Positions 53,453 through 62,251 of a stretch of 64,000 nucleotides of DNA are shown here, one piece after another. The stretch spans positions 1 to 64,000 of the forward strand of contig NZ_JAGPWC010000002.1 in NCBI RefSeq assembly GCF_018119405.1, written 5' to 3'. Each line of letters starts with the position of its first letter. Position 1 is the first letter of the stretch. The stretch comes from Massilia sp. ST3. Lineage in GTDB: Bacteria; Pseudomonadota; Gammaproteobacteria; Burkholderiales; Burkholderiaceae_D. The notes below the pieces were generated by a model. The model was given only the letters and a program-made list of their open reading frames with translations, had not been told where the DNA came from and did no database searches. The translations under genes and the position numbers were made by a program.

Positions 53453-55723
53453 CTACCGGCCCGGCGGTCCCATGGACCGCATGCCCGGACCCATGCCGGG
53501 ACCGCGGTTGCCCCCGCCGGCAGCCGTGCCGAAGCGGTAGGACAGCCCCACATACACGACCCGGCCGCTGTTCTCGCGCAGGCTGCGCTCGCGCAGGCGT
53601 TCCGTCTCGGTGATCGTCTCGGTCCGTTGCGAATCGAACAGGTCGTTCACGTTCAGCACCAGGCTCAGCGCCGGCGTCAGGTTGCGCCGGTAGCTCAGGT
53701 CGGCCGTACGCACCGGCTGGCGGTAGCCTTCGCCGAACAGCTGCTTGCCCTGGGCGTTGAGCATCAGCTGGAACTGGTTGTCCTTGTCCGGCTGCCAGCT
53801 GATGCGGCCGCGCGCGCTGACCGTGGTCGCGCTGCGCGTGCCGCCGGTCCCGGCCTGGCCGCCCAGCCTTGATTGCTCGGCATAGCCGACGTTGCCGTTC
53901 AGGTTGAGCCGCAAAGTCGGCGTGGCGCTCCCGCTGAACGAGAATTCCAGCCCGACCGAACGGTTGCTGCCCGCGTTCTCGCGGGTGGTCAGCAGGACGT
54001 CGTTGGCCTGCAGGAAGCGGCGTTCGGAAATCAGGTCGGTATCGCGGCGTGCATAGAGGCGCAGGTTGGTGTCCACCTTGCCCAGCCTGGTCTCGTAGCC
54101 CAGTTCCAGCGAATCGGAGTGGCTGGGCTTGAGGTTGGGATTGCCGGAAGACACATTCAGCTCGTCCCGGTAGACCACGAAGGGATTCAGGTCGCCGGCG
54201 CCGGGCCGGCGGATGCGGCGCGCGTAGCTCAGTCGCAGTGTGCCGTCCTCGGACAGTCCGTAGGTGACGAAGGCGCTCGGGATCAGGTCGGTCGCATGGT
54301 TGGCGGCGCGGATCGCGGTCGTCACCTGGTGCATGTCGAGTTCGTTGTACTCGGCGCGCAGGCCGCCCAGCACGCTCCAGTCGCTGTTCAGGCGGCGCTG
54401 GTAGGAACCGTAGACGGCGAAGGTGGTGTCGTCGAGCTCGAAGCGGTTGGTGCGCGCCGTGTTGACCCGCTCTGCGAGGCTGGCGGGATCGATGTCGAGG
54501 AACAGGTTGTCGAAGCTGCTGCTGGTGCGCGCCGCCTTGTAGCCCAGCTTGACGATGCCGCTGGTCACCGGCAGCTCGTAGTCGCCGGTGAAGTCGATCA
54601 CCCGGCTGTCGTTCACGCCTTCCTGGCGGTTGAAGGGGTTCGCGGCATTGCTGGGGCGCACGGTGTACTGGCTGCCGAAGCGGGCGTCGCTGTCGTTTCC
54701 GGCGCCGGAGAGGCGCAGGTCGAGCTTGAACAGCTCGCCGTCCTGGTCGCCCTTGTGGTCGAGGCGCGCCCCCAGGTTGTAGTTGCGGTTGCGGCCCTCG
54801 CGCTGCGAGCTGCGCGTGTATTCGCTCTCGACGCCGCCGTCAGGCCGCGCGCCGCGATAGCGCTCGACCGAATCGCTGTCGCTGTCCACGGCGTTGTAGC
54901 CGGCGTTCAGGCCCAGCGTATCCTTCTCGCCCAGGTTGTAGGTCAGCGAAGCGTTGAAGCCGCCGATGTCGTTCACCGTTTCGCCGCTGGAATCCTGGCG
55001 GCTGGGCGACACCGCCCCGCTGGCCGGGTCGATGCGCTCGCGCACCGTCTCGCCGCTGGATTCGCGCCGGTCGCGGCGGCCGTAGACGCTGCCCTGGACG
55101 CTGACCCGGCCGGTGGTATAGCTGCCGAAGGACGAGGCGTTGAAGCGTCCCTCGGTGCCGGCGTTGGCGTTGATGGCGCCAAAGCCGCCCGGACGCCGTT
55201 CGCGCCGCATCACCAGGTTGATGATTGGTCCGCCGCCGCCTTCGTTGCCGAACTGGGCGCCGGGGTTGTTGATCACCTCGACCGATTCCAGGTCCGCCGC
55301 GGGCAGCGCACTCAGGGCGGCGGCGCGGTTATCGCCCTGCATCATGGCCGAGGGCTTGCCGTCCACCAGGATCTGGACGTTGTTGCGCCCGCGCAGTGAA
55401 ACGTTGCCGTCCGGGTCGACCGCCACCGAGGGAACCTTGTTCAGGGTGTCGGCCACCGAGTCGACGGACGTTGCCGGGTCGGCCTTGACGTCGTAGACCT
55501 GGCGGTCGATGCGGTTGGTGGGACGGGCCGCGCTGACCGAGACGGTGGCTTCGACCGCCGGGGCCGGCGCCGCGGGCGGCGGCTTCGGCGCCTCCTGGGC
55601 GGCGGATTCCTGCACCTGCTGCGCCTGTTGCGCCTGGACGGGAACGGCCAGCGCCCCCGATAGAAGGACGGCGTAACGTAGCGGCGAAATGCGGAAAGGA
55701 AGGATGCGGCGCGGCATGTACAT
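53453..55723 (-). CDS. TonB-dependent outer-membrane receptor
   Basis: About 756 residues from the ATG at 55723 (or 55717). A signal peptide, a Gln/Pro/Ala-rich linker, a plug domain (RQVYDVKADPATSVDSVADT, VSLRGRNNVQILVDGKP, GAQFGNEGGGGPIINLVMRR) and a 22-strand barrel of the OMP_b-brl_3 type ending in VVYVGLSYRF. A 25-residue Gly/Pro/Met-rich tail follows the last barrel strand. The ligand is unknown. It is a large-molecule or siderophore-type uptake protein. No ExbB/D/TonB genes are nearby. Confidence 0.9.
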   Translation of the reverse strand: MYMPRRILPFRISPLRYAVLLSGALAVPVQAQQAQQVQESAAQEAPKPPPAAPAPAVEATVSVSAARPTNRIDRQVYDVKADPATSVDSVADTLNKVPSVAVDPDGNVSLRGRNNVQILVDGKPSAMMQGDNRAAALSALPAADLESVEVINNPGAQFGNEGGGGPIINLVMRRERRPGGFGAINANAGTEGRFNASSFGSYTTGRVSVQGSVYGRRDRRESSGETVRERIDPASGAVSPSRQDSSGETVNDIGGFNASLTYNLGEKDTLGLNAGYNAVDSDSDSVERYRGARPDGGVESEYTRSSQREGRNRNYNLGARLDHKGDQDGELFKLDLRLSGAGNDSDARFGSQYTVRPSNAANPFNRQEGVNDSRVIDFTGDYELPVTSGIVKLGYKAARTSSSFDNLFLDIDPASLAERVNTARTNRFELDDTTFAVYGSYQRRLNSDWSVLGGLRAEYNELDMHQVTTAIRAANHATDLIPSAFVTYGLSEDGTLRLSYARRIRRPGAGDLNPFVVYRDELNVSSGNPNLKPSHSDSLELGYETRLGKVDTNLRLYARRDTDLISERRFLQANDVLLTTRENAGSNRSVGLEFSFSGSATPTLRLNLNGNVGYAEQSRLGGQAGTGGTRSATTVSARGRISWQPDKDNQFQLMLNAQGKQLFGEGYRQPVRTADLSYRRNLTPALSLVLNVNDLFDSQRTETITETERLRERSLRENSGRVVYVGLSYRFGTAAGGGNRGPGMGPGMRSMGPPGR

Positions 55724-55921
55724 ATATGACGGTGATGATGATCTGAGCTTGACGAAGCCGAAGATTCTCTCACAGATGAGCTCGCCACATCCGCACGCGT
55801 CACCCTTCGACAGCGCTGTTTCTGCCACAGGAAAGAGAAAATGAAGAGGTCGGCTGCATAAGGGCCGCACTTCAGTTACATTGAGTAGCCAGATCCGATT
55901 TTCGCCCTCCAGGAGATTGTG

Positions 55922-58030
55922 ATGAGCCGCAAGACCCCCATCGAGCGCTACCGCAACATCGGCATCAGCGCCCACATCGACGCCGGCAAGACCACCACGA
56001 CCGAGCGCATCCTGTTCTATACCGGCGTCAACCACAAGATCGGCGAAGTCCACAACGGCGCCGCCACCATGGACTGGATGGAGCAGGAGCAGGAACGCGG
56101 CATCACGATCACCTCCGCCGCGACCACCGCCTTCTGGCGCGGCATGGGCGGCAACTTCCCCGAGCACCGCATCAACATCATCGACACCCCCGGCCACGTC
56201 GACTTCACCATCGAGGTCGAGCGCTCGATGCGGGTGCTGGACGGCGCGGTGATGGTCTACGACTCGGTGGGCGGGGTCCAGCCCCAGTCCGAGACCGTCT
56301 GGCGCCAGGCCAACAAGTACAAGGTGCCGCGCATCGCTTTCGTGAACAAGATGGACCGGGTCGGCGCCGACTTCTTCCGCGTGCACCGCCAGATCAAGGA
56401 GCGCCTCAAGGGCGAGCCGGTGCCGATCCAGATCCCGCTCGGCGCCGAGGACCATTTCGAGGGCGTGATCGACCTGGTCAAGATGTGCGCCATCAAGTGG
56501 GACGACGCCAGCCAGGGCGTCAAGTTCAGCTACGAGGACATCCCTGCGGACCTCAAGGAGCTGGCCCGCGAATGGCACGAGCACCTGGTCGAAGCGGCGG
56601 CCGACGCCACCCCGGAGCTGCTCGAGAAATACCTGGGCGGCGAGACCTTCACCGAGCAGGAGATCAAGACCGCCCTGCGCCAGCGCACCATCCGCAACGA
56701 GATCGTGCCCATGCTGGCCGGCAGCGCCTTCAAGAACAAGGGCGTGCAGGCGATGCTGGACGCCGTGGTCGACTACCTGCCCTCGCCGGTCGACATCCCG
56801 GCCATCGCCGGCCACGACGAGCACGACAAGGAGATCGAGCGCCACCCCTCCGACGAGGAACCCTTTTCGGCGCTGGCCTTCAAGATCATGACCGATCCCT
56901 TTGTCGGCCAGCTGAGCTTTTTCCGCGTCTACTCGGGCATCGTCAATTCCGGCGACACCGTGTACAACCCGACCAAGGGCCAGAAGGAGCGGCTGGGCCG
57001 CATTCTCCAGATGCACGCCAACGAGCGCAAGGAGATCAAGGAAGTGTTCGCGGGCGACATCGCGGCCGCCGTCGGGCTCAAGGCCGTGACCACCGGCGAC
57101 ACCCTGTGCGCGCCGGAACACGTGATCGTGCTGGAAAAAATGGTCTTCCCCGAGCCGGTGATCTCGCAGGCGGTGGAGCCGAAAACCAAGGCCGACCAGG
57201 AGAAGATGGGCATCGCCCTCAACCGCCTGGCCCAGGAAGACCCCTCCTTCCGCGTCCATACCGACGAGGAATCGGGCCAGACCATCATGTCCGGCATGGG
57301 CGAGCTGCACCTCGAGATCCTGGTCGACCGCATGAAGCGCGAGTTCGGGGTCGAGGCGACGGTCGGCAAGCCCCAGGTGGCCTACCGCGAGACCATCCGC
57401 AAGGCGGTCGACGACGTCGAGGGCAAGTTCGTCAAGCAGTCCGGCGGCAAAGGCCAGTACGGCCACGTGGTGCTCAGGCTGGAGCCGATGGAGCCCGGCA
57501 AGGGCTACGAGTTTGTCGATGCGATCAAGGGCGGCGTGGTGCCGCGCGAGTACATCCCGGCGGTCGACAAGGGCATCCGCGAAACCCTGCCGGCCGGCGT
57601 GCTGGCCGGCTACCCCGTGGTGGATGTGCGCGCGACCCTCACCTTCGGCTCCTACCACGACGTCGACTCGAACGAGAACGCCTTCCGCGTGGCGGCCTCG
57701 ATGGCCTTCAAGGAAGGCATGCGCCGCGCCGCGCCCGAGCTGCTGGAACCGATGATGCAGGTCGAGGTCGAAACGCCGGAGGAATTCACCGGCAACGTGA
57801 TGGGCGACCTGTCGACCCGGCGCGGCATCGTCCAGGGCATGGACGAGATGCCGGGCGGGGGCGGCAAGCTGGTCAAGGCCCTGGTGCCGCTGGCCGAAAT
57901 GTTCGGCTACTCGACCACCCTGCGCTCGCTGACCCAGGGACGCGCCACCTACACGATGGAGTTCAAGCAGTATTCGCCGGTGCCCAAGCACGTGCTGGAC
58001 CAGATCGCGACCTCGCGCAGCGGCCGCTAG
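55922..58030 (+). CDS. fusA: elongation factor G (stand-alone copy)
   Basis: 702 residues, full length. G1 motif [12 protein letters not shown], effector region [29 protein letters not shown], and NKMDR; domains II-V follow in order, with domain [19 protein letters not shown]. The start ATG at 55922 has CAGGAG upstream. It is not flanked by rpsL, rpsG or tuf, so it is not the str-operon copy. A second EF-G is common in this lineage, and its special role, if any, cannot be read here. Confidence 0.96.
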   Translation: MSRKTPIERYRNIGISAHIDAGKTTTTERILFYTGVNHKIGEVHNGAATMDWMEQEQERGITITSAATTAFWRGMGGNFPEHRINIIDTPGHVDFTIEVERSMRVLDGAVMVYDSVGGVQPQSETVWRQANKYKVPRIAFVNKMDRVGADFFRVHRQIKERLKGEPVPIQIPLGAEDHFEGVIDLVKMCAIKWDDASQGVKFSYEDIPADLKELAREWHEHLVEAAADATPELLEKYLGGETFTEQEIKTALRQRTIRNEIVPMLAGSAFKNKGVQAMLDAVVDYLPSPVDIPAIAGHDEHDKEIERHPSDEEPFSALAFKIMTDPFVGQLSFFRVYSGIVNSGDTVYNPTKGQKERLGRILQMHANERKEIKEVFAGDIAAAVGLKAVTTGDTLCAPEHVIVLEKMVFPEPVISQAVEPKTKADQEKMGIALNRLAQEDPSFRVHTDEESGQTIMSGMGELHLEILVDRMKREFGVEATVGKPQVAYRETIRKAVDDVEGKFVKQSGGKGQYGHVVLRLEPMEPGKGYEFVDAIKGGVVPREYIPAVDKGIRETLPAGVLAGYPVVDVRATLTFGSYHDVDSNENAFRVAASMAFKEGMRRAAPELLEPMMQVEVETPEEFTGNVMGDLSTRRGIVQGMDEMPGGGGKLVKALVPLAEMFGYSTTLRSLTQGRATYTMEFKQYSPVPKHVLDQIATSRSGR

Positions 58031-58099
58031 CCTGCGCCGCGCCGTGCGGAAGGCGGTTATCGTGGGGCCTGGTTAACGAATCGCTTCAAGGAGATTCAC

Positions 58100-58207
58100 A
58101 TGCGCAAGATGATCATGATGGCCGTGGCAGGCTTCGTGTGGCGCCAGATCCAGCGCCGCGTGTTCAAGCAGACCTATTCGGTGCGGCCGACGCGGCGCTT
58201 TTTCTGA
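58100..58207 (+). CDS. 35-residue basic peptide downstream of fusA
   Basis: ATG at 58100 with a strong AAGGAGA site. The peptide starts MRKMIMMAVAGFVWRQIQRR and ends KQTYSVRPTRRFF, with many basic residues and a possible amphipathic helix. It sits 69 bp after fusA. No family recognised. The convincing ribosome site is the main evidence; the 3' end adjoins the homopolymer anomaly. Confidence 0.5.
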   Translation: MRKMIMMAVAGFVWRQIQRRVFKQTYSVRPTRRFF

Positions 58208-58270
58208 ACGTAGGGTTGGGGGGGGGGGGGGGGGGGGGGCGGGCGCCCCCCCCCCCCCCCCCCCCCCCAC
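58208..58270. repeat. poly-G/poly-C palindrome (22 G, 23 C), probable artefact
   Basis: After GTAGGGTT there are 22 consecutive G (58218-58239), a short CGGGCG bridge, then 23 consecutive C (58246-58268). Such a mirror-image homopolymer pair looks like dark-cycle poly-G read ends joined from both sides. The preceding GTAGGG resembles the start of the palindromic element described above. Confidence 0.8.
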
Positions 58271-58282
58271 GATGCGCTGGTC

Positions 58283-59719
58283 CTAACCGCCTTGGCCAAC
58301 AAACGGAATCACCCCGAACACCAGCGCCGCCACCAGCATCACCAGCGCCGCCGTGATCGACCAGACCAGGGTATAGCGCTGGTGGTCGCCAAATTCCACC
58401 TTCGCCATCCCCACCAGCAGGTAGGTCGAGGCCACCAGGGGGCTGAGCAGGTGGACCGGCTGGCCGATCAGCGAGGCCCGGCCGATCTCCGCCGCGCTGA
58501 TGCCGTACACGGCGGCCGCCTTGGCCAGGATCGGCACGATGCCGAAGTAGAAGGCGTCGTTCGAGATGAAGAAGGTGAAGGGGATGCTCAGCAGGCCGGT
58601 CACGATCGCCAGGTAAGGCCCCATCCACGCCGGCACGGCGGCGATCACGCTGAGGGCGATGGCGTCCACCATCTTGGTGCCCTGCAGGATGCCCACGAAG
58701 ATACCGGCCGCGAAGATCAGCGATACCACCGGCACAACATTGACCGCGTGCGCGGCGATGCGCTCCTTCTGCTGCTGCAGGCCGGGATAGTTGATCATCA
58801 CGGCGATCGCGAAGAACACCATGAACAGCACCGGCAGGGGCAGGGCGCCGAGGATCAGCAGGCCCAGCAGGGAGGCCGTCAGCAGCGCGTTCACCCAGAT
58901 CAGCTTCGGCCGCGCGATGGCGGGATCGGAGGCTACCGTGTCGGCGTCCGCACCGTCCGCACCGTCCGCGCCGACGCCACCCGCGGCGCCGGCCTGGGCG
59001 ACCCATTGTCCGGTGGTCCCGTCCATCCTTCCCGCCGCGGCGGCGCCGGCATGCGCCGAATGCAGGACGGCCACGTTCGACACCCGGCTGCCGGCCATGC
59101 TCACCATGCCGATGCGCCTGCGTTCCTTCTTGCCCAGGATGTAGGCGACGAACAGCACCCAGCACACGCCCGCCAGCATGGGCAGGATCATCGGCACGAA
59201 GATCTCGCCCACGTCCACGCCCAGGGCGCTGGCGGCGCGCGCGGTCGGCCCGCCCCAGGGCAGGATGTTGAAGACGCCGCCGGCCAGCATGATGACGCAG
59301 GCCAGCACCAGGTTGCTCATGCCGAGGCGCCGGTACAGGGGCAGCATGGCCGACACCGTGATCATGTAGGTGGTCGCGCCGTCGCCGTCGAGCGAGACCA
59401 GCATGGCCAGGGCCGCCGTGCCGACCACGATCTTGAGCGGGTCGCCGCGCACCAGGCCCACGATCCGGCGGATGATGGGGTCGAACAGGCCGGCGTCGAT
59501 CATGATGCCGAAGTAGAGGATGGCGAACATCAGCATGACGCCGGTCGGCGCCAGGTTCTTGATTCCGGTGAGCATCATGGGGCCGAGCTCGGGGCCGAAG
59601 CCGCCGATCAGCCCGAAGGCGATCGGCACCACGATGAGGGCGACCATGGCCGGCAGGCGCTTGGTCATGATCAGGAACATGAACACGATGATCATCGAGT
59701 AGGCCAGGATGGTCAGCAT
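58283..59719 (-). CDS. CitMHS family citrate transporter
   Basis: 478 residues, about 12 membrane segments, with the CitMHS signatures PTGVMLMFAILYFGIMIDAG, LVSLDGDGATTYMITVSAML and FISNDAFYFGIVPILAKAAA. It should import metal-complexed citrate with protons. A low-complexity loop in the middle (AQAGAAGGVGADGADGADAD) separates the two halves. GAGGAGAC precedes the ATG at 59719. Its promoter closely matches that of the porin gene and lies just behind the tctE stop. Confidence 0.92.
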   Translation of the reverse strand: MLTILAYSMIIVFMFLIMTKRLPAMVALIVVPIAFGLIGGFGPELGPMMLTGIKNLAPTGVMLMFAILYFGIMIDAGLFDPIIRRIVGLVRGDPLKIVVGTAALAMLVSLDGDGATTYMITVSAMLPLYRRLGMSNLVLACVIMLAGGVFNILPWGGPTARAASALGVDVGEIFVPMILPMLAGVCWVLFVAYILGKKERRRIGMVSMAGSRVSNVAVLHSAHAGAAAAGRMDGTTGQWVAQAGAAGGVGADGADGADADTVASDPAIARPKLIWVNALLTASLLGLLILGALPLPVLFMVFFAIAVMINYPGLQQQKERIAAHAVNVVPVVSLIFAAGIFVGILQGTKMVDAIALSVIAAVPAWMGPYLAIVTGLLSIPFTFFISNDAFYFGIVPILAKAAAVYGISAAEIGRASLIGQPVHLLSPLVASTYLLVGMAKVEFGDHQRYTLVWSITAALVMLVAALVFGVIPFVGQGG

Positions 59720-59937
59720 GGGAAGTCTCCTCGCAAATGCTTGCCGCCGCGCGAAGCGGGGAAGCTGTCGTTAGTGTGTGTCGGCCGCGCGCTGGGCGGC
59801 AGGCCTAGGGAAGGCCGAAGCGAAGGCTCAGGAAAGGCGCGGCGCGGGCGGCGGCGCGAGGGATGGCTTGTTCATGCTGTCTCCGGTGGTTGGCGGCTAT
59901 TGGTTCTTGTTGCGCCAACTATATGCGGCCCCGGCTT
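59720..59937 (-). promoter_or_regulatory. promoter region of the CitMHS gene
   Basis: The 218 bp between tctE and the CitMHS gene. On the minus strand, nine bases after the second TGAAAG comes CATATAGT, a good -10 candidate, followed by GGCGCA and ACAAGAA. The same order and spacing occur before the porin gene. The rest of the region has no gene. Confidence 0.6.
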
Positions 59938-59951
59938 TCAGTTAGCTTTCA
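59935..59951 (-). promoter_or_regulatory. TGAAAG direct repeat before the CitMHS gene (predicted TctD box)
   Basis: On the minus strand, TGAAAG-5-TGAAAG (59951-59946 and 59940-59935), a period of exactly 11 bp. The stop codon of tctE (59938-59940) is part of the second hexamer. The identical hexamer and spacing occur three times upstream of the porin gene. Confidence 0.7.
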
Positions 59952-61383
59952 GTGCGGCCGGCGCCGGAAACAGCACGCCGACCCGCAGGCCGCGCCCGTC
60001 CTCGCCGCGGCCGAGCGCCAGGCTGGCGCCGTGCATGGCGGCGATGTCGCGCACGATGGCGAGGCCCAGTCCGGTGCCGCCCGGATTGGCTTCCAGAGTC
60101 GCCTGGGCGCGGTAGAAGGGCATGAAGACCTTGTCGCTGTCCTCCGGCGCGATGCCGGGGCCGCTGTCCAGCACTTCCAGCAGCACGCCGCCTTCCTGCC
60201 GTCTCACGCGCAGCTGCACGCTGCCGCCCGCCGGGGTGTAGCGGATTGCATTGTCCGCCAGGTTGGCGACCAGTTCGTGGAGCAGCAGTTCCTGGCCCTG
60301 TACGGTGCTGTCTTCCTCGCTCGCGTCCAGCGCCAGGTCGATCCCCTTGTGCACCGCCAGCGGCGCCAGCTCCAGCCCCACCTGCCCGGCAACGTCCGCC
60401 AGGGACACCGGGACCGGCTGCATGCTGCCCGCGCCGTGCTCGATGCGCGCCAGGGTGAGCAGGCGGTTGGCGAGGTGGATCGCGGAATCGGTGGTGCCGG
60501 CGATCGAGCGCACGATGGCGCGCATCGCGGCCGGATCGTCCTCGCGCAGGGCTAGTTCGGCCTGGGTCTTGAGCACCGCGAGCGGGGTGCGCAGCTGGTG
60601 CGAGGCGTCGGCGATGAAGCGGCGCTGGCTGGCGATCAGCCCCTGCATGCGCGCCATGGCCGAGTTCATGGCCGCCACCAGCGGGCGCACCTCCTTGTGC
60701 ACCAGGGCCTGGTCGACGTTCGACAGGTCGGACAGCGGGCGGGTCTCGACCTCGTGCTTCAGGTCCATCAGGGGACGCAGCACCAGGCGCACGGCGAACC
60801 ACACCAGGGTCGCCACCGCCAGCACCATCAGGGCCTGGCGCAGCAGGGTGTTGACCAGGATGCGGCGCGACAGCGCGCGCCGCGCATCCAGGGTCTCGCC
60901 CACCTGGATCAGGGCGATGCCGCGCATCGAATCGTCGAACACGGGCTGCAGCAGGGCCGCGATGCGCACCGGCTCGCCGTTGTACTCGGCATGGTAGAAG
61001 CGCACCAGCGCCGGGTACAGGTCGGAGCGCGGCACGTCCTTCGGCACCGGCGGCAGGTCGCCGTAGCCGGACACGGTCTCGCCGCGCAGCCCCGTGACCT
61101 TGTAGTAGATGCGCCCCAGGGTGTCGGTCTCGAAGCTGTCCAGGGCCACGTAGGGCACGTCGGCCACCACCTTGCCGTCGCGCACCGCGACCCGCTCGGC
61201 GAGCGCGCGGGTGGAGGCCAGCAGGGAGCGGTCATAGGCGATGTCGCCGGCTTCGAGGGCGTCACGGTACAGCGACCAGGTATTCAGCGCCACCAGCGCC
61301 ACTAGCGGCAGGATCAGCCAGCGCAGCAGCTGGCTGCGCAGGCTGCCGGGTGCCTTCGGTGCGGCGTGGGAGGCGCTCGCCAT
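59938..61383 (-). CDS. tctE: TctE-type sensor histidine kinase
   Basis: 481 residues: TM1 (about 17-37), a periplasmic 2CSK_N-type domain (about 40-180), TM2 (about 183-204), a HAMP-like linker, HisKA (IADASHQLRTPLAVLKTQAE) and HATPase with NLADNAIRYTP, DSGPGIAPED and GGTGLGLAIV. TctE homologues sense tricarboxylates such as citrate. It starts right after tctD (4-bp gap), and the response regulator is its partner. Naming follows the family and the neighbouring transport genes. Confidence 0.92.
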   Translation of the reverse strand: MASASHAAPKAPGSLRSQLLRWLILPLVALVALNTWSLYRDALEAGDIAYDRSLLASTRALAERVAVRDGKVVADVPYVALDSFETDTLGRIYYKVTGLRGETVSGYGDLPPVPKDVPRSDLYPALVRFYHAEYNGEPVRIAALLQPVFDDSMRGIALIQVGETLDARRALSRRILVNTLLRQALMVLAVATLVWFAVRLVLRPLMDLKHEVETRPLSDLSNVDQALVHKEVRPLVAAMNSAMARMQGLIASQRRFIADASHQLRTPLAVLKTQAELALREDDPAAMRAIVRSIAGTTDSAIHLANRLLTLARIEHGAGSMQPVPVSLADVAGQVGLELAPLAVHKGIDLALDASEEDSTVQGQELLLHELVANLADNAIRYTPAGGSVQLRVRRQEGGVLLEVLDSGPGIAPEDSDKVFMPFYRAQATLEANPGGTGLGLAIVRDIAAMHGASLALGRGEDGRGLRVGVLFPAPAALKAN

Positions 61384-61387
61384 GGAA

Positions 61388-62077
61388 TCAGGCCGGCTTT
61401 TCCTGCAGCAGGTAGCCGATGCCGCGCAGGGTCACGATGGCCGCCTTGCCTTCCGGGCGGCGCTCGAGCTTCTTGCGGATGCGGTGGATGTACAGCTCGA
61501 TCGCGTCGAGGTTGGCGTCGTCGACCAGGGCGAACACTTCGTCGAACAGCTTTTCCTTCGACAGCGCGCGGCCCGGGCGGGCGATCAGCGCCTCCAGCAC
61601 CGCGTGTTCGCGCGGCGTCAGCGCCAGCGGCTCGCCGCAGTAGTGAAACATGCGCGAGACGGTGTCGAAGCTGAGCTCACCGCAGCGGTGCACCAGGGCC
61701 TCGTTGCCGCTGCGCCTGCGCAGCAGCGCCTTGACGCGCGCTTCCAGTTCGGCCAGTTCGAAGGGCTTGGCCAGGTAGTCGTCGGCGCCCAGGTTCAGGC
61801 CCTGCACCCTTTCCTCCAGTCCGCCGCGGGCGGTCAGGATCAGCACCGGCGTGCTTGCGCGCGCCCCGCCCCGCGCGCGCAGGCGGCGCAGCACGTCCAG
61901 GCCGTCCATCTTGGGCAGGGTCAGGTCCAGGATCACGAGCGCGTAGTCCTGGGTATGGAGCAGGGCGTCGGCATCGGCCCCGGTGGATGCGCATTCGACC
62001 GTCAGCCTGGCGTCGCGCAGGGCCTTGGCGACCCAGTGCGACAGCTCGGCGTGGTCTTCGACTAGCAGGATTCTCAT
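61388..62077 (-). CDS. tctD: TctD-type OmpR-family response regulator
   Basis: 229 residues. Receiver domain with D8 (VEDH), phospho-acceptor D51 (LVILDLTLPKMDG) and K104 (YLAKPF); C-terminal OmpR winged helix (LALTPREHAVLEALIARPGR, IELYIHRIRKKLER). The ATG at 62077 lies 175 bp from the divergent porin gene; the TGAAAG repeats lie between them, so it may regulate its own transcription as well. Confidence 0.93.
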   Translation of the reverse strand: MRILLVEDHAELSHWVAKALRDARLTVECASTGADADALLHTQDYALVILDLTLPKMDGLDVLRRLRARGGARASTPVLILTARGGLEERVQGLNLGADDYLAKPFELAELEARVKALLRRRSGNEALVHRCGELSFDTVSRMFHYCGEPLALTPREHAVLEALIARPGRALSKEKLFDEVFALVDDANLDAIELYIHRIRKKLERRPEGKAAIVTLRGIGYLLQEKPA

Positions 62078-62159
62078 CGCGCCAGTGTAAGCGCAAACGC
62101 GGCGGCGCGACAAAGGCCTGCGCCCCGCTACGGGTTTTCCACAACAGCGGGGCATCCAG

Positions 62160-62187
62160 TGAAAGGGCATTGAAAGCGAACTGAAAG
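62160..62187 (+). promoter_or_regulatory. triple TGAAAG direct repeat before the porin gene (predicted TctD box)
   Basis: Three TGAAAG hexamers at 62160, 62171 and 62182, an exact 11-bp period (about one helical turn), as expected for tandem binding of an OmpR-type regulator. Nine bases after the last comes CATATAGT, then GGCGCA and ACAAGAA, almost identical to the CitMHS promoter. Confidence 0.75.
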
Positions 62188-62251
62188 CTGGGCGCGCATA
62201 TAGTCGGCGCACAACAAGAAAGACCGCAAGATCGTCAGCAATGGAGACCGC

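Noticed and set aside
53453..57991. A single 1512-codon minus-strand frame
   Set aside because: Only the last half (from 55723) is the TonB receptor. The upstream half is antisense to fusA and has shadow-like composition.
58073..58270. Open frames reading poly-Gly or poly-Pro near 58.2 kb
   Set aside because: They arise from the poly-G/poly-C anomaly and are not protein-like.
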